64,000 nucleotides of DNA from Streptomyces orinoci (GTDB lineage Bacteria; Actinomycetota; Actinomycetes; Streptomycetales; Streptomycetaceae). Positions 25,854 to 35,858 of the stretch are shown here, one piece after another (within the stretch, counting starts at the first letter, position 1; every line of letters begins with the position of its first letter). Made by a program: the position numbers and the translations under genes. The notes beneath the pieces were generated by a model, which did no database searches, had not been told where the DNA came from, and saw only the letters and a list, made by a program, of their open reading frames with translations. Location of the stretch: assembly GCF_003121295.1 (NCBI RefSeq), contig NZ_PHNC01000003.1, forward strand, positions 62,001 to 126,000. The letters run 5' to 3'.

Positions 25854-27281
25854 TCACCGCCGCAGGGCCGCCGGGGGCAGGAACTCCCGGTGCAGGGTGC
25901 GGTGCCACCAGGCGCCGGTGGTGCGCAGCTCGCGCCAGGTGGTGAAGCGGTAGTGGTAGAGCCGGGCGCGTACATGGGTGGGCGGGGCGCCGGGGAAGGG
26001 GTTGTGCCGCAGCAGCCGCAGGGTGTCCCGGTCGCCGGTGAGCAGCCGCTCGATCAGCGGGCCGAACCAGTCGCGGGCGTAGCCGGGGGAGATCGCGGCG
26101 AACCACATCAGCCAGTCCAGCCGCAGGTGGTAGGGGGCGAACTGGCGGGGCAGCCGGCGGGGGTCGCCGGGTTTGCCATGGAACTCGTACTCCCGCCATT
26201 GGGTCTGCTCGGTCAGCCGCTCGTCATCGGTGCCCTCGATGACCACCTCATAGCGCTCCCGGTTGACGCTGCCAAAGGCGCCATAGGTGTTGACCAGGTG
26301 GAAGGGGTTGAAGGACATATTCATCCGCTGCTGGGCGGAGACCATATTGCGCACCGGCCACCAGCTGAGCACCACCACCAGCACGGTGGCCGCCAGCACC
26401 AGGACCTGGTACCAGACCGGGGGCCCGGGCAGCGGGTGGTGCCGCGGCAGCCCGAGGAGACCGGCCCAGGCGGTGTCGTCCACCGCGGCCAGGGCCAGGA
26501 CGATGGCCAGCCAGTTGAGCCAGGAGAAGTTGCCGGAGGCCACCAGCCAGAGCTGGGTGAGGACGATCAGGCCCGCCGCCACACTGGCCGCGGGCTGTGG
26601 GGCGAACAGCGCAAAGGGCACCACCAGCTGGGCGAAGTGGTTGGCCGCGGTCTCCACCCGGTGCAGCGGCCTGGGCAGCCGGTGGAAGAACCAGCTCAGC
26701 GGGCCGGGCATCGGCTGGGTCTCATGGTGGTAGTACAGGCAGGTCAGATCGCGCCAGCAGCGGTCCCCGCGGATCTTGATCAGGCCCGCGCCGAACTCCA
26801 CCCGGAACAGCAGCCAGCGCATCAGCCAGAGCACCAGCACCGGCGGACCGGTGCGGGCGTTGCCCAGGAAGACGGCCAGGAATCCGGCCTCCAGCAGCAG
26901 TGACTCCCAGCCGAAGGCATACCAGGTCTGGCCCACATTGACGATCGACAGATAGAGCCCCCACAGCACCGCCCACATCGCCATCGCCGCCCCCAGCGGC
27001 ACCTGGTCCGCGGCGCCCGCCACCACGGCCGCGGACAGCAGCGCCCCGCCCCAGGCGCACAGCGCGAAGAAACGGTCCGAGTAGCGCAGCTGGAACAGGC
27101 TGGGTGCCCGCCGGGCCGGGACATACGCGGTGAAACGCGGCACCGGCAGCATGCCCCGCTCCCCGATCAGGGCCCGGAACTGCAGCGCGGCCGAGAGGAA
27201 GCCCACCAGGTAGATCACGGCGAGCGCCCGTTGCAGCACCAGCCTGCTCAGCCAGTACCCGGACCCGGTGAACCACTCCAT
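25854..27281 (-). CDS. Lipase maturation factor family membrane protein
   Basis: 475 residues from the ATG at 27281 (an upstream in-frame extension has no coding character). About ten hydrophobic helices, with the LMF1-family signatures LMRWLLFRVEFGAGLIKIRGD, CWRDLTCLYYHHETQPMP (~residues 165-200) and, late, VNTYGAFGSVNRERYEVVIEGT and QFAPYHLRLDWLMWFAA. In animals LMF1 folds dimeric lipases in the ER; the bacterial role is unknown, perhaps assisting exported lipases. No lipase is adjacent. It forms an operon with the PHP gene. Confidence 0.88.
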   Translation of the reverse strand: MEWFTGSGYWLSRLVLQRALAVIYLVGFLSAALQFRALIGERGMLPVPRFTAYVPARRAPSLFQLRYSDRFFALCAWGGALLSAAVVAGAADQVPLGAAMAMWAVLWGLYLSIVNVGQTWYAFGWESLLLEAGFLAVFLGNARTGPPVLVLWLMRWLLFRVEFGAGLIKIRGDRCWRDLTCLYYHHETQPMPGPLSWFFHRLPRPLHRVETAANHFAQLVVPFALFAPQPAASVAAGLIVLTQLWLVASGNFSWLNWLAIVLALAAVDDTAWAGLLGLPRHHPLPGPPVWYQVLVLAATVLVVVLSWWPVRNMVSAQQRMNMSFNPFHLVNTYGAFGSVNRERYEVVIEGTDDERLTEQTQWREYEFHGKPGDPRRLPRQFAPYHLRLDWLMWFAAISPGYARDWFGPLIERLLTGDRDTLRLLRHNPFPGAPPTHVRARLYHYRFTTWRELRTTGAWWHRTLHREFLPPAALRR

Positions 27282-27382
27282 GCCGCTCCTAGGACTCGGT
27301 CTTCCCTCATGGGTACCCCGGGGTGCGATCAGCACCGGTCCCTCATATCGAAGAAAAGGGCAAAAAGTGACAGAGTGGCCCC

Positions 27383-29467
27383 ATGGCTGATCGGGGAGCG
27401 ACGACGCCTGCCGCCGTCCCGCCACCGGACGACTGGCCGGCCCGCCCGGAGCTGAGCCTCGCCCTCAACCGGATGGGGAGCTTCGACTGGGACCTGGTCA
27501 GCGGCCGGCTGCACCTGGACGAATCCGCGCTGGCCGTGCTGCAGGTGCCGCCCGAAGCCTTCGACGGACGCCTGGACGGCCTGGCCGGGCGGGTGCCCAG
27601 GGCCGAGGCCGTCCGGCTGGACTCCCTGGTCTCCCAGGCGCTCAAGGACGGCAGCCAGAGCTATGGCGCCTACTACCGCATCCGCACCCAGGACGGCTCG
27701 CTGCGCTGGACCTACACCCAGGGCCGGATCCACCGCGACGAGCAGGGACGGCCCTGCCGCATCATCGGCATCGTCCGCGACGCCACCGAGGAACTGGGCC
27801 ACACCGGCCCCCGCGAACCCGACGAGGAACACCGCCACCAGACCACCGTGGTGGAGAAGACCACCGCCGCCCTCGCCCATGCCCGCACCGTCCAGGACGT
27901 CATCGACTTCTTCAAGGACCCGCTGGCCGTCCAGCACCTGGGCTCCGACCTGCTGGTCCTGGGACTGGTGGACGGCGGCCGGATCCATCTGGTCGCCGAG
28001 GGCCCCTCGGAACACTTCATCCCCGGCACCCGCTACACCCGGGTCGAGGACAACTTCCCGATGAGCGAGGTCATCCGCACCCTGGCCCCCCGCTTCATCG
28101 AGTCCCCCGAGGAGTTCGCGGCCTGCTACCCCTGGCTGTTCGAGCGCATCAAGGACATCGGCATCGCCTCCGCCGCCTATCTGCCACTGGTCGCCCAGGG
28201 CCGCCCCATCGGCGCCCTGGGCCTGCTGTACCGGGAGTCGCGCGGCTTCACCCGCCAGGAGCGCAACCTCTTTATCGCCCTGGGCAGCGGCCTGGCCCAG
28301 AGCATCGCCCGCGCCATGCTCTTCGACCAGGAACAGGACCTGGCCGAGGGCCTTCAGCAGTCCATGCTCCCGCGCCGCATCCCCGACATCCCCGGCGCCC
28401 AGATCGCCGTCCGCTACCGCTCCGCCCGGATGGGCCGGGACATCGGCGGCGACTGGTACGACGTCATCCCGCTGCCCGGCGGACGGGTCGGCGCCGTCAT
28501 CGGCGACGTCCAGGGCCATGACACCCACGCCGCCGCCGTGATGGGCCAGCTGCGCATTGTGCTGCGGGCCTACGCCTCCGAAGGCCACTCACCCGCCACC
28601 GTGATGGCCCGCGCCTCCTCCTTCCTGCATGAACTGGACACCGACCGCTTCGCCACCTGCTGCTACGCGGAAGCCGACCTGACCGGCGGAGTGCTGCAAC
28701 TGGTCCGCGCCGGGCATATAGACCCGCTGCTGCGCCACAACGACGGCACCTGCCGCCGCCTCCCGGTGGCCGGCGGGCTGCCCCTGGGGCTCTCCGCCGA
28801 ATTCGGCCGCCTCGACTACCCCGTCACCAGAGTGGAACTCGACCCCGGCGAAACGCTGTTGCTGTTCACCGACGGCCTGGTGGAACGCCCCGGAGCCGAT
28901 CTGGACGAGGGCATGCGGCGGATCACCGAGCTGGTCGCCCGGGGCGCCGACGAACTCCAGCGGCTCGCCGACCAGTTGTGCGAAGTGGTGGACCAGAGGC
29001 CCGGCGACGACGACATGGCCCTGCTCCTGCTGCGCCGCCATGGCGCCACCCCGCAGTCCGGCGGCCGCCTCCAGCAGCACATCGCCCCCGCCGACCCCGA
29101 GGCGCTGTCCGCCGCCCGCCATATGATCCGCACCGCCGTCCAGGCCTGGGGAGCACAGGAACGGGCCGATGAAATCGAGCTGGTCTCCGATGAGTTGGCC
29201 ACCAACGCCCTGCTGCACACCGACGGCGCGGCCGTGGTGACCATCCGTATGGTGCCCGGGCCGGACCGCCGGGTGCGCCTGGAGGTGGAGGACAGATCCA
29301 GCACCCTGCCCCGCCGCCGCGACCCGGGCGAGGCCGGAGTCTCCGGCCGCGGACTGCTGTTGGTGGACCGGCTCGCCGACGTCTGGGGCGTCGAACCGCG
29401 CGGTACCGGCAAATCGGTGTGGTGCGAATTCGTGGTGAACGCCGCCGGAGCCGCGCCCAACTGGTGA
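27383..29467 (+). CDS. PAS-GAF-PP2C phosphatase with HATPase domain
   Basis: 694 residues. Order: PAS (~25-130; YRIRTQDGSLRWTYTQGRIH), GAF (~165-305), SpoIIE/PP2C phosphatase (~320-535) with metal-binding Asps in IGGDWYDVIPLPGG, IGDVQGHD, LFTDGLVERPG and GDDDMALLLL, and a C-terminal RsbW-like HATPase (~560-690; ELVSDELATNALLHT). Such proteins couple sensing to an anti-sigma kinase / phosphatase switch acting on anti-sigma-factor antagonists. Streptomyces has dozens, most with unknown signals. No antagonist or sigma gene is adjacent. Start at ATG 27383 has no strong ribosome site. Confidence 0.92.
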   Translation: MADRGATTPAAVPPPDDWPARPELSLALNRMGSFDWDLVSGRLHLDESALAVLQVPPEAFDGRLDGLAGRVPRAEAVRLDSLVSQALKDGSQSYGAYYRIRTQDGSLRWTYTQGRIHRDEQGRPCRIIGIVRDATEELGHTGPREPDEEHRHQTTVVEKTTAALAHARTVQDVIDFFKDPLAVQHLGSDLLVLGLVDGGRIHLVAEGPSEHFIPGTRYTRVEDNFPMSEVIRTLAPRFIESPEEFAACYPWLFERIKDIGIASAAYLPLVAQGRPIGALGLLYRESRGFTRQERNLFIALGSGLAQSIARAMLFDQEQDLAEGLQQSMLPRRIPDIPGAQIAVRYRSARMGRDIGGDWYDVIPLPGGRVGAVIGDVQGHDTHAAAVMGQLRIVLRAYASEGHSPATVMARASSFLHELDTDRFATCCYAEADLTGGVLQLVRAGHIDPLLRHNDGTCRRLPVAGGLPLGLSAEFGRLDYPVTRVELDPGETLLLFTDGLVERPGADLDEGMRRITELVARGADELQRLADQLCEVVDQRPGDDDMALLLLRRHGATPQSGGRLQQHIAPADPEALSAARHMIRTAVQAWGAQERADEIELVSDELATNALLHTDGAAVVTIRMVPGPDRRVRLEVEDRSSTLPRRRDPGEAGVSGRGLLLVDRLADVWGVEPRGTGKSVWCEFVVNAAGAAPNW

Positions 29468-29573
29468 GCGGCCACCCCCCGCTCAGCTGTGCCCCCGCGC
29501 GCTCAGGGAAGAGGCAAAGGTCACAGCCCTGGCCCCTGCTGCGGGCGGGGCCCGCTCGCCTAGCCTTCCCTCC

Positions 29574-31445
29574 ATGACGGTCCTGCCTGACGAAGGCTTC
29601 TCGCTGGCCGCCGAATTCCCCGACGCCACCCGCGAACAGTGGCAGCGCCTCGTCGAAGGCGTGCTGCGCAAGGCGGGCAAGGACGCGACGGGCACGGCGG
29701 CCGAGGACGCGCTGGCCACCGCGCTCCAGGACGGGCTGGCGACCCGCCCGCTGTACACCGCCGAGGACGCCCCGCCCGCCGCCGGGTACCCGGGCCTGCC
29801 GCCCTTCATCCGCGGCGCCCGCCCCGAAGGCACCGCGCTCACCGGCTGGGACATCCGCCAGCACCACGCCCACCCCGACCCCCGCCGCGCCAACGAGGCC
29901 GTGCTCGCCGACCTGGAGAACGGCGCCACCTCCCTCTGGCTGACCGTCGGCGAGGGCGGACTCCCGGTGGACGGCCTGCCCGCCGCCCTGGACGGCGTCT
30001 ATCTCGACCTGGCCGCCATCGCCCTGGACGCGGGGGCCGGATTCCAGGCCGCGGCCGACGCCCTGCTCCGGCTCCACGACGAGCGGCAGGTACCCGCCGA
30101 GGCGGCCACCGGCACCCTGGGCGCCGACCCGCTGGGCACCCTGGCCCGTACCGGCACCGCCGCCGACCACACCGCCGCGGCCCAACTGGCCCTGCGCTGC
30201 GCCCGGCAGCGCCCCGGCCTGCGCGCCCTGGTGGTGGACGCCCTGCCCTACCACGAGGCCGGCGCCTCCGCCGCCCAGGAACTGGGCTGCTCCCTGGCCA
30301 CCGGAGTGGCGTATCTGCGCGAGCTCACCGCGGCCGGGCTGAGCGTCGAAGAGGCCTGCGGCCAGCTGGAGTTCCGCTACGCCGCCACCGCCGACCAGTT
30401 CCTCACCATCGCCACCCTGCGCGCCGCCCGCCGCCTGTGGTCCCGCATCGCCGAGGTCAGCGGGGCCGGACCGGCCCACCGTGCCCAGCGCCAGCACGCC
30501 GTGACCTCCCGGGTGATGATGACCCGCCGGGACCCCTGGGTGAATATGCTGCGCACCACCGTCGCCTGCCTGGGCGCCGGCGTCGGCGGCGCGGACGCCG
30601 TCACCGTACTACCCTTCGACGAGGCCCTGGGCCTGCCCGACGCCTTCGCCCGCCGCATCGCCCGCAACACCTCCGCCATCCTGCTGGAGGAGTCCCATCT
30701 GGCCCGGGTCATCGACCCGGCGGGCGGCTCCTGGTACGTGGAGCGGCTGACCGATGAACTGGCGCACGCCGCCTGGGCCTGGTTCCAGGAGATCGAACGG
30801 GCCGGCGGCCAACGCGCCGCCCTGGACAGCGGATTGATCGGCGAGCGGCTGGCGGCCACCTGGCGAGAGCGCTCCGGCCGGCTGGCCACCAGGCGCGAAC
30901 CCATCACCGGCGTCAGCGAGTTCCCCCACCTCGGCGAACAACTCCCCGACCGGGAACCGGCACCGGCCCGCCCGTCCGGCGGACTGCCCAGGGTGCGCCG
31001 CGACGAGGCGTACGAGGCACTGCGCGCCCGCTCCGACGCCCATCTGGCCGCCTCCGGGGCCCGGCCCAAGGTCTTTATCGCCGCCCTGGGCCCGGCCGCC
31101 GCGCACACCGCCCGGGCCACCTTCGCCGCCAACCTCTTCCAGGCCGGCGGCATCGAACCGGTGCACCGGCCCGCCACCGTTGACGCGGACTCGGCCGCCG
31201 AAGCCTTCGCCGCCAGCGGCGCCGCCATCGCCTGCCTGTGCTCCAGCGACCCGCTCTATGCCGAGCAGGCCGAAGCCGTGGCCACCGCGCTGAAGGCGGC
31301 CGGGGCCCGGCGGGTGTTCCTGGCCGGGCGGCCGGGCGAGCGCAAGGAGAGCCAACTGCGGGCCGGCGTGGACGAGTTCGTCTTCGCGGGCGGCGACGCG
31401 GTGGCCGTGCTGACCTCCGTTCTCGATCTGCTGGGAGTGGCCTGA
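29574..31445 (+). CDS. mutA: Methylmalonyl-CoA mutase small subunit
   Basis: 623 residues. The small, non-catalytic subunit of the heterodimeric B12 mutase converting succinyl-CoA and methylmalonyl-CoA, feeding propionate metabolism and polyketide extender supply. Features: [39 protein letters not shown] and [20 protein letters not shown]. The C-terminal half is a degenerate cobalamin-binding domain lacking the DxHxxG ligand motif, as usual for MutA. No Shine-Dalgarno precedes the ATG; TAGCCT (29561-29566) lies about ten bases upstream, so the mRNA may be leaderless. The stop overlaps the mutB start by one base. Confidence 0.96.
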   Translation: MTVLPDEGFSLAAEFPDATREQWQRLVEGVLRKAGKDATGTAAEDALATALQDGLATRPLYTAEDAPPAAGYPGLPPFIRGARPEGTALTGWDIRQHHAHPDPRRANEAVLADLENGATSLWLTVGEGGLPVDGLPAALDGVYLDLAAIALDAGAGFQAAADALLRLHDERQVPAEAATGTLGADPLGTLARTGTAADHTAAAQLALRCARQRPGLRALVVDALPYHEAGASAAQELGCSLATGVAYLRELTAAGLSVEEACGQLEFRYAATADQFLTIATLRAARRLWSRIAEVSGAGPAHRAQRQHAVTSRVMMTRRDPWVNMLRTTVACLGAGVGGADAVTVLPFDEALGLPDAFARRIARNTSAILLEESHLARVIDPAGGSWYVERLTDELAHAAWAWFQEIERAGGQRAALDSGLIGERLAATWRERSGRLATRREPITGVSEFPHLGEQLPDREPAPARPSGGLPRVRRDEAYEALRARSDAHLAASGARPKVFIAALGPAAAHTARATFAANLFQAGGIEPVHRPATVDADSAAEAFAASGAAIACLCSSDPLYAEQAEAVATALKAAGARRVFLAGRPGERKESQLRAGVDEFVFAGGDAVAVLTSVLDLLGVA

Positions 31446-33643
31446 TGTCGATCCCCGACTTCTCCGACATCGAACTGGGCCCCGTCAGCGCCCCCGCCGA
31501 AGCGGGCGCCTGGCGCGCCGCCCTCAAGGAGAGCACCGGCAAGAGCGACGGGGACCTGTTCTGGCAGACCCCGGAGGGCATCGGCGTCAAGCCGCTCTAC
31601 ACCGCCGAGGACCTGGACGGGCTGGACTTCCTGGGCACCTACCCCGGTATCGCGCCCTATCTGCGCGGCCCTTACCCCACCATGTACGTCAACCAGCCAT
31701 GGACCATCCGCCAGTACGCCGGATTCTCCACCGCCGAGGAGTCCAACGCCTTCTACCGGCGCAATCTGGCCGCCGGACAGAAGGGCCTGTCGGTCGCCTT
31801 CGACCTGCCCACCCACCGCGGCTATGACAGCGACCACCCCCGGGTCACCGGCGATGTGGGCATGGCCGGGGTGGCCATCGACTCCATCTACGACATGCGC
31901 CGGCTCTTCGACGGCATTCCGCTGGACCGGATGAGCGTGTCGATGACCATGAACGGCGCGGTGCTGCCGGTTCTGGCGCTCTATATCGTCGCCGCCGAGG
32001 AACAGGGTGTACCGCCGGAGAAGCTGGCCGGGACCATCCAGAACGACATCCTCAAGGAGTTCATGGTCCGCAACACCTATATCTATCCGCCGAAACCCTC
32101 GATGCGGATCATCTCCGACATCTTCGCCTACACCTCGCGGAAGATGCCGCGCTACAACTCCATCTCCATCTCCGGCTATCACATCCAGGAGGCCGGGGCC
32201 ACCGCCGACCTGGAACTGGCCTACACCCTGGCGGACGGTGTGGAGTATCTGCGCGCCGGACTGGGCGCCGGACTGGAGGTGGACGCCTTTGCGCCCCGGC
32301 TCTCCTTCTTCTGGGCGATCGGCATGAACTTCTTCATGGAAATCGCCAAGCTGCGGGCGGCCCGGCTGCTGTGGGCCAAGCTGGTCGCCCAGTTCGAGCC
32401 CGAGAATGCCAAATCGCTGTCGCTGCGCACCCATTCACAGACCTCCGGGTGGTCGCTGACCGCCCAGGATGTCTTCAACAATGTGGCGCGTACCTGTGTG
32501 GAGGCGATGGCCGCCACCCAGGGGCACACCCAGTCGCTGCACACCAACGCCCTGGACGAGGCGCTGGCCCTGCCCACCGACTTCTCCGCGCGCATCGCCC
32601 GTAACACCCAGCTGCTGCTGCAACAGGAGTCCGGTACCTGCCGGGTGATCGACCCCTGGGGCGGCAGCGCCTATGTGGAGAAGCTCACCCATGACCTGGC
32701 CCGCCGCGCCTGGCAGCACATCCAGGAGGTGGAGGCGGCCGGCGGCATGGCCCAGGCCATTGACGCGGGCATCCCCAAGCTGCGGGTGGAGGAGGCCGCG
32801 GCCCGTACCCAGGCCCGGATCGACTCCGGCCGTCAGCCGGTGATCGGCGTCAACAAGTACCGGGTGGCCAGTGATGAGCAGATCGAGGTGCTCAAGGTGG
32901 ACAACTCGGCCGTCCGCGCCCAGCAGATCGACAAGCTGCGGCGGCTGCGCGCCGAACGCGACGAGACCGCCTGCCGGCAGGCGCTGGACGCGCTCACCCG
33001 GGCCGCGGAATCCGGCCCCGGCAACGGACTCGAGGGCAATCTGCTGGCACTGGCGGTGAACGCCGCCCGCGCCAAGGCGACCGTGGGCGAGATCTCGGAC
33101 GCCCTGGAGAAGGTGTACGGGCGGCACGCGGGACAGATCCGTACCATCTCCGGTGTGTATCGCGAAGAGGCCGGGGCCTCCTCCTCGGTGGAGCAAACCC
33201 GGGCGCTGGTGGCCGAGTTCGAGCGGCAGGACGGCCGCCGGCCGCGCATCCTGGTCGCCAAGATGGGTCAGGACGGCCATGACCGCGGCCAGAAGGTGAT
33301 CGCCACCGGCTTCGCCGACCTGGGCTTCGATGTGGATGTCGGCCCGCTGTTCCAGACGCCCGCCGAGGTCGCCCGGCAGGCGGTGGAGGCGGATGTGCAC
33401 ATCGTGGGCGTCTCCTCGCTGGCCGCCGGACACCTCACCCTGGTACCGGCACTGCGCGAGCAACTGGCCGAGGAGGGCCGGGAGGACATCATGATCGTGG
33501 TGGGCGGGGTGATCCCGCCGCAGGACGTCCAGCCGCTGCTGGACGCGGGCGCGGCCGAGGTGTTCCTGCCCGGCACGGTGATCCCGGACGCCGCCCAGGG
33601 CCTGCTGCGTACCCTGGCCGGGGTGCTCGGCCACGAGTTGTGA
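31445..33643 (+). CDS. mutB: Methylmalonyl-CoA mutase large subunit
   Basis: 732 residues, overlapping mutA (TGATG). TIM-barrel domain with the substrate-binding Tyr region [34 protein letters not shown], and [20 protein letters not shown]-terminal cobalamin-binding domain with the His ligand in [21 protein letters not shown], followed by [13 protein letters not shown] and VVGGVIP. All residues expected for an active adenosylcobalamin mutase are visible. Followed by meaB one base after the stop region; the three genes are one operon. Confidence 0.98.
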   Translation: MSIPDFSDIELGPVSAPAEAGAWRAALKESTGKSDGDLFWQTPEGIGVKPLYTAEDLDGLDFLGTYPGIAPYLRGPYPTMYVNQPWTIRQYAGFSTAEESNAFYRRNLAAGQKGLSVAFDLPTHRGYDSDHPRVTGDVGMAGVAIDSIYDMRRLFDGIPLDRMSVSMTMNGAVLPVLALYIVAAEEQGVPPEKLAGTIQNDILKEFMVRNTYIYPPKPSMRIISDIFAYTSRKMPRYNSISISGYHIQEAGATADLELAYTLADGVEYLRAGLGAGLEVDAFAPRLSFFWAIGMNFFMEIAKLRAARLLWAKLVAQFEPENAKSLSLRTHSQTSGWSLTAQDVFNNVARTCVEAMAATQGHTQSLHTNALDEALALPTDFSARIARNTQLLLQQESGTCRVIDPWGGSAYVEKLTHDLARRAWQHIQEVEAAGGMAQAIDAGIPKLRVEEAAARTQARIDSGRQPVIGVNKYRVASDEQIEVLKVDNSAVRAQQIDKLRRLRAERDETACRQALDALTRAAESGPGNGLEGNLLALAVNAARAKATVGEISDALEKVYGRHAGQIRTISGVYREEAGASSSVEQTRALVAEFERQDGRRPRILVAKMGQDGHDRGQKVIATGFADLGFDVDVGPLFQTPAEVARQAVEADVHIVGVSSLAAGHLTLVPALREQLAEEGREDIMIVVGGVIPPQDVQPLLDAGAAEVFLPGTVIPDAAQGLLRTLAGVLGHEL

Positions 33644-33644
33644 C

Positions 33645-34649
33645 ATGGCACGGCAGATCGACCTCGACGCCTATGTGAAGGGCGTGCTGGACGGCAAGCG
33701 GGCGGCGGTGGCCCGGGCGATCACCCTGGTCGAGTCCACCCGGCCCGACCACCGCCAACTCGCCCAGCGGATGCTGGTGGAGCTGCTGCCGCACAGCGGA
33801 GCGGCGCGGCGGGTGGGCATCACCGGCGTGCCGGGGGTGGGCAAGTCCACCTTTATCGACGCGTTGGGCACCCTGCTCACCGGGCTGGGCCACCGGGTGG
33901 CGGTGCTCGCCGTGGACCCCTCCTCCAGCCGCACCGGCGGCTCCATCCTGGGCGACAAGACCCGGATGGAACGCCTCGCCGTGGACCCCGCCGCCTTTGT
34001 CCGGCCCTCGCCCACCGCCGGCACCCTGGGCGGAGTCGCCAAGGCCACCCGGGAGACCATGGTGGTGATGGAGGCGGCCGGCTATGACGTGGTGCTGGTG
34101 GAGACGGTCGGCGTGGGCCAGTCCGAGACGGCCGTCGCGGACATGGTGGACACCTTTCTGATGCTCACCCTGGCCCGCACCGGCGACCAGTTGCAGGGCA
34201 TCAAAAAGGGCGTGCTGGAACTCGCCGATGTCATCGCCGTCAACAAGGCGGACGGGCCGCATGAGCGCGACGCCCGCTCCGCCGCCCGTGAACTGGCGGG
34301 TGCCCTGCGGCTGTTGCGCGCCCCGGACGCGGCCTGGAACCCTCCGGTGCTCACCTGCAGCGCCCGCGAGGGCACCGGGCTGACGGCGCTGTGGGAGCGG
34401 CTGGAGCAGCACCGGAGGGTCCTGGAGGCCACCGGCGAGCTGCGGCGCCGCCGCAGCGAGCAGCAGGTGGAGTGGGCCTGGTCCATGGTCCGCGAGCAGC
34501 TGCTGACCGAACTGCGGACACATCCGGCGGTACGGGCGGCTGCGCCGGGCCTGGAACGGGGGCTGCGGGAGGGCACGTTGACGGCGACGCTGGCGGCGGA
34601 GCGGCTGCTGGAGGCGTTCCGCTCGCCTGCGGGGCCGGCCGGCGGCTGA
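33645..34649 (+). CDS. meaB: Methylmalonyl-CoA mutase GTPase chaperone MeaB
   Basis: 334 residues. G3E-type GTPase that protects and reloads the mutase with cofactor. Walker [14 protein letters not shown] (~58-70), [20 protein letters not shown] (switch/base region), Walker [15 protein letters not shown], and NKAD (~200) for guanine recognition. C-terminal helical dimerisation arm. Starts one base after the mutB stop. No methylmalonyl-CoA epimerase lies in the operon. Confidence 0.97.
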   Translation: MARQIDLDAYVKGVLDGKRAAVARAITLVESTRPDHRQLAQRMLVELLPHSGAARRVGITGVPGVGKSTFIDALGTLLTGLGHRVAVLAVDPSSSRTGGSILGDKTRMERLAVDPAAFVRPSPTAGTLGGVAKATRETMVVMEAAGYDVVLVETVGVGQSETAVADMVDTFLMLTLARTGDQLQGIKKGVLELADVIAVNKADGPHERDARSAARELAGALRLLRAPDAAWNPPVLTCSAREGTGLTALWERLEQHRRVLEATGELRRRRSEQQVEWAWSMVREQLLTELRTHPAVRAAAPGLERGLREGTLTATLAAERLLEAFRSPAGPAGG

Positions 34650-34740
34650 CCGGGCCCGCCCCGGCCGACGCCGCCCGGCGTTCCTCGCCGGGTGCGGTTC
34701 CTCTTGGTGAGCGGCTCCGTTCAGGGGTCACATGTCATGT

Positions 34741-34815
34741 GCGGGCCGTTTGTGGCTGGTCGTGCCCACGCGGCGGAGCCGCATAGTGCAGCAGCCCCGC
34801 GCCCCTATGGGGCGC
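34741..34815. repeat. Dispersed Streptomyces 3'-end repeat, copy 2
   Basis: Contains GCGGGCCGTTTGTGGCTGGT, CCCACGCGGCGGAGCCGCA and CAGCCCCGCGCCCCT, ending in the hairpin GCGCCCC-TAT... GGGGCGC (34799-34815). It sits between the convergent meaB and HAD genes, seven bases from the HAD stop, so it probably terminates one or both. Confidence 0.75.
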
Positions 34816-34822
34816 TGCGTGG

Positions 34823-35518
34823 TCAACCCAACCGGTCCAGCACCGGGCGGAGGCCGTCCTTGCGCTCCGTCACCGGCCGGTGCTCCACCAGCAGTACCTC
34901 GCACCCGAGCGCGGCCGCCCCGCCGTCGGCCCGGGCGTCGTCCCCGACCATCAGCACCTGCCCGGGCGCCAGCCCGAGGGCCCGGCAGCCGATGGCGAAC
35001 AGCCGCGGATCCGGCTTCTGCACCCGGTGCTCATACGACAGCACAAAGGCGTCCACCCAGCGGTCCAGGCCATGCTGCCGGAACACCGGCCGCAAGTCCC
35101 AGCCGGTATTGCTCACCACACCGACCGGCACCCCGCGCCGCCGCAGCTCCGCCAGCACCTCCGTCGCGTCCGGGTACGGAAGCCAGGCATCCGGCTCCAT
35201 ATGCCGGGCGTAGAGCGCCTCATACAGCTCCGGCTTGGGCAGCCGGACCTCCCTGGCCAGGCCCAGATAGGCGGCCCGGTGCTCCTCGCGGCTGCGGTCC
35301 CGCTGGGCCCAGGCCGCCGCCAGCCGGTCCGGCACCACCCGTGGCACCGGACCGCCCGGCAGCGCCCCGGCTTCCCGCAACTCCCCTTCCAGCCGCGCGA
35401 ATTCGGTCTCATCCACCTGAACACCGGCCCGGTCCAGGACGGTACGCAGCCAGGAGGCGGTGGACTCGATACGGAAGAGGGTGCCGGAGAAGTCGAAGAG
35501 AACACCGTTGACAGTCAT
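34823..35518 (-). CDS. HAD family hydrolase
   Basis: 231 residues. HAD motifs: I is VLFDFSGTLFR, with the nucleophile Asp but Ser where phosphatases usually have the acid/base Asp; II is VVSNTGW; III has Lys in VQKPDPRLFA; IV is MVGDDARADGG. An alpha-helical cap lies between I and II. The Ser in motif I could reduce phosphatase turnover; the Streptomyces subgroup with DFSGTLF is common. Substrate unknown. 12 bases after the acylphosphatase gene, same strand. Confidence 0.88.
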   Translation of the reverse strand: MTVNGVLFDFSGTLFRIESTASWLRTVLDRAGVQVDETEFARLEGELREAGALPGGPVPRVVPDRLAAAWAQRDRSREEHRAAYLGLAREVRLPKPELYEALYARHMEPDAWLPYPDATEVLAELRRRGVPVGVVSNTGWDLRPVFRQHGLDRWVDAFVLSYEHRVQKPDPRLFAIGCRALGLAPGQVLMVGDDARADGGAAALGCEVLLVEHRPVTERKDGLRPVLDRLG

Positions 35519-35530
35519 GCCGTCAGTTTC

Positions 35531-35809
35531 TCAGCCCCCCGTAGCGCGGACCTCGAAACCGGCCAGTCCCTCCGGCTCCTCCGCCTCGACCTCAACCCCC
35601 TGCACCCTGGCCCGGTCCGGCCCTTGCCGCGCCCAGCGCACCAGCCGTTCCACGGCGTCCTCGTCCCCTTCGAACACCGCCTCCACGGTCCCGTCCGTCC
35701 GGTTCCGCACCCATCCCGCCACCCCGTGCCGCCGCGCCTCGGCACGGCAGGTGTCCCGGTAGTACACGCCCTGCACCAGGCCGGAGGCGATGATGTGCTT
35801 GCGGATCAC
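35531..35809 (-). CDS. acyP: Acylphosphatase
   Basis: 92 residues, full length for the family. Hydrolyses acyl phosphates such as acetyl or carbamoyl phosphate. Substrate-binding loop GLVQGVYYRDTCRAEA with the catalytic Arg, and the catalytic Asn in GWVRNRTDGTVEA (~residue 36). Lies directly upstream of the HAD gene and may be transcribed with it. Confidence 0.93.
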   Translation of the reverse strand: MIRKHIIASGLVQGVYYRDTCRAEARRHGVAGWVRNRTDGTVEAVFEGDEDAVERLVRWARQGPDRARVQGVEVEAEEPEGLAGFEVRATGG

Positions 35810-35858
35810 GGGAACCTCATTTCAGGAGAAGCGTGGGTATTCCCGGCAAAGTGTAGGG

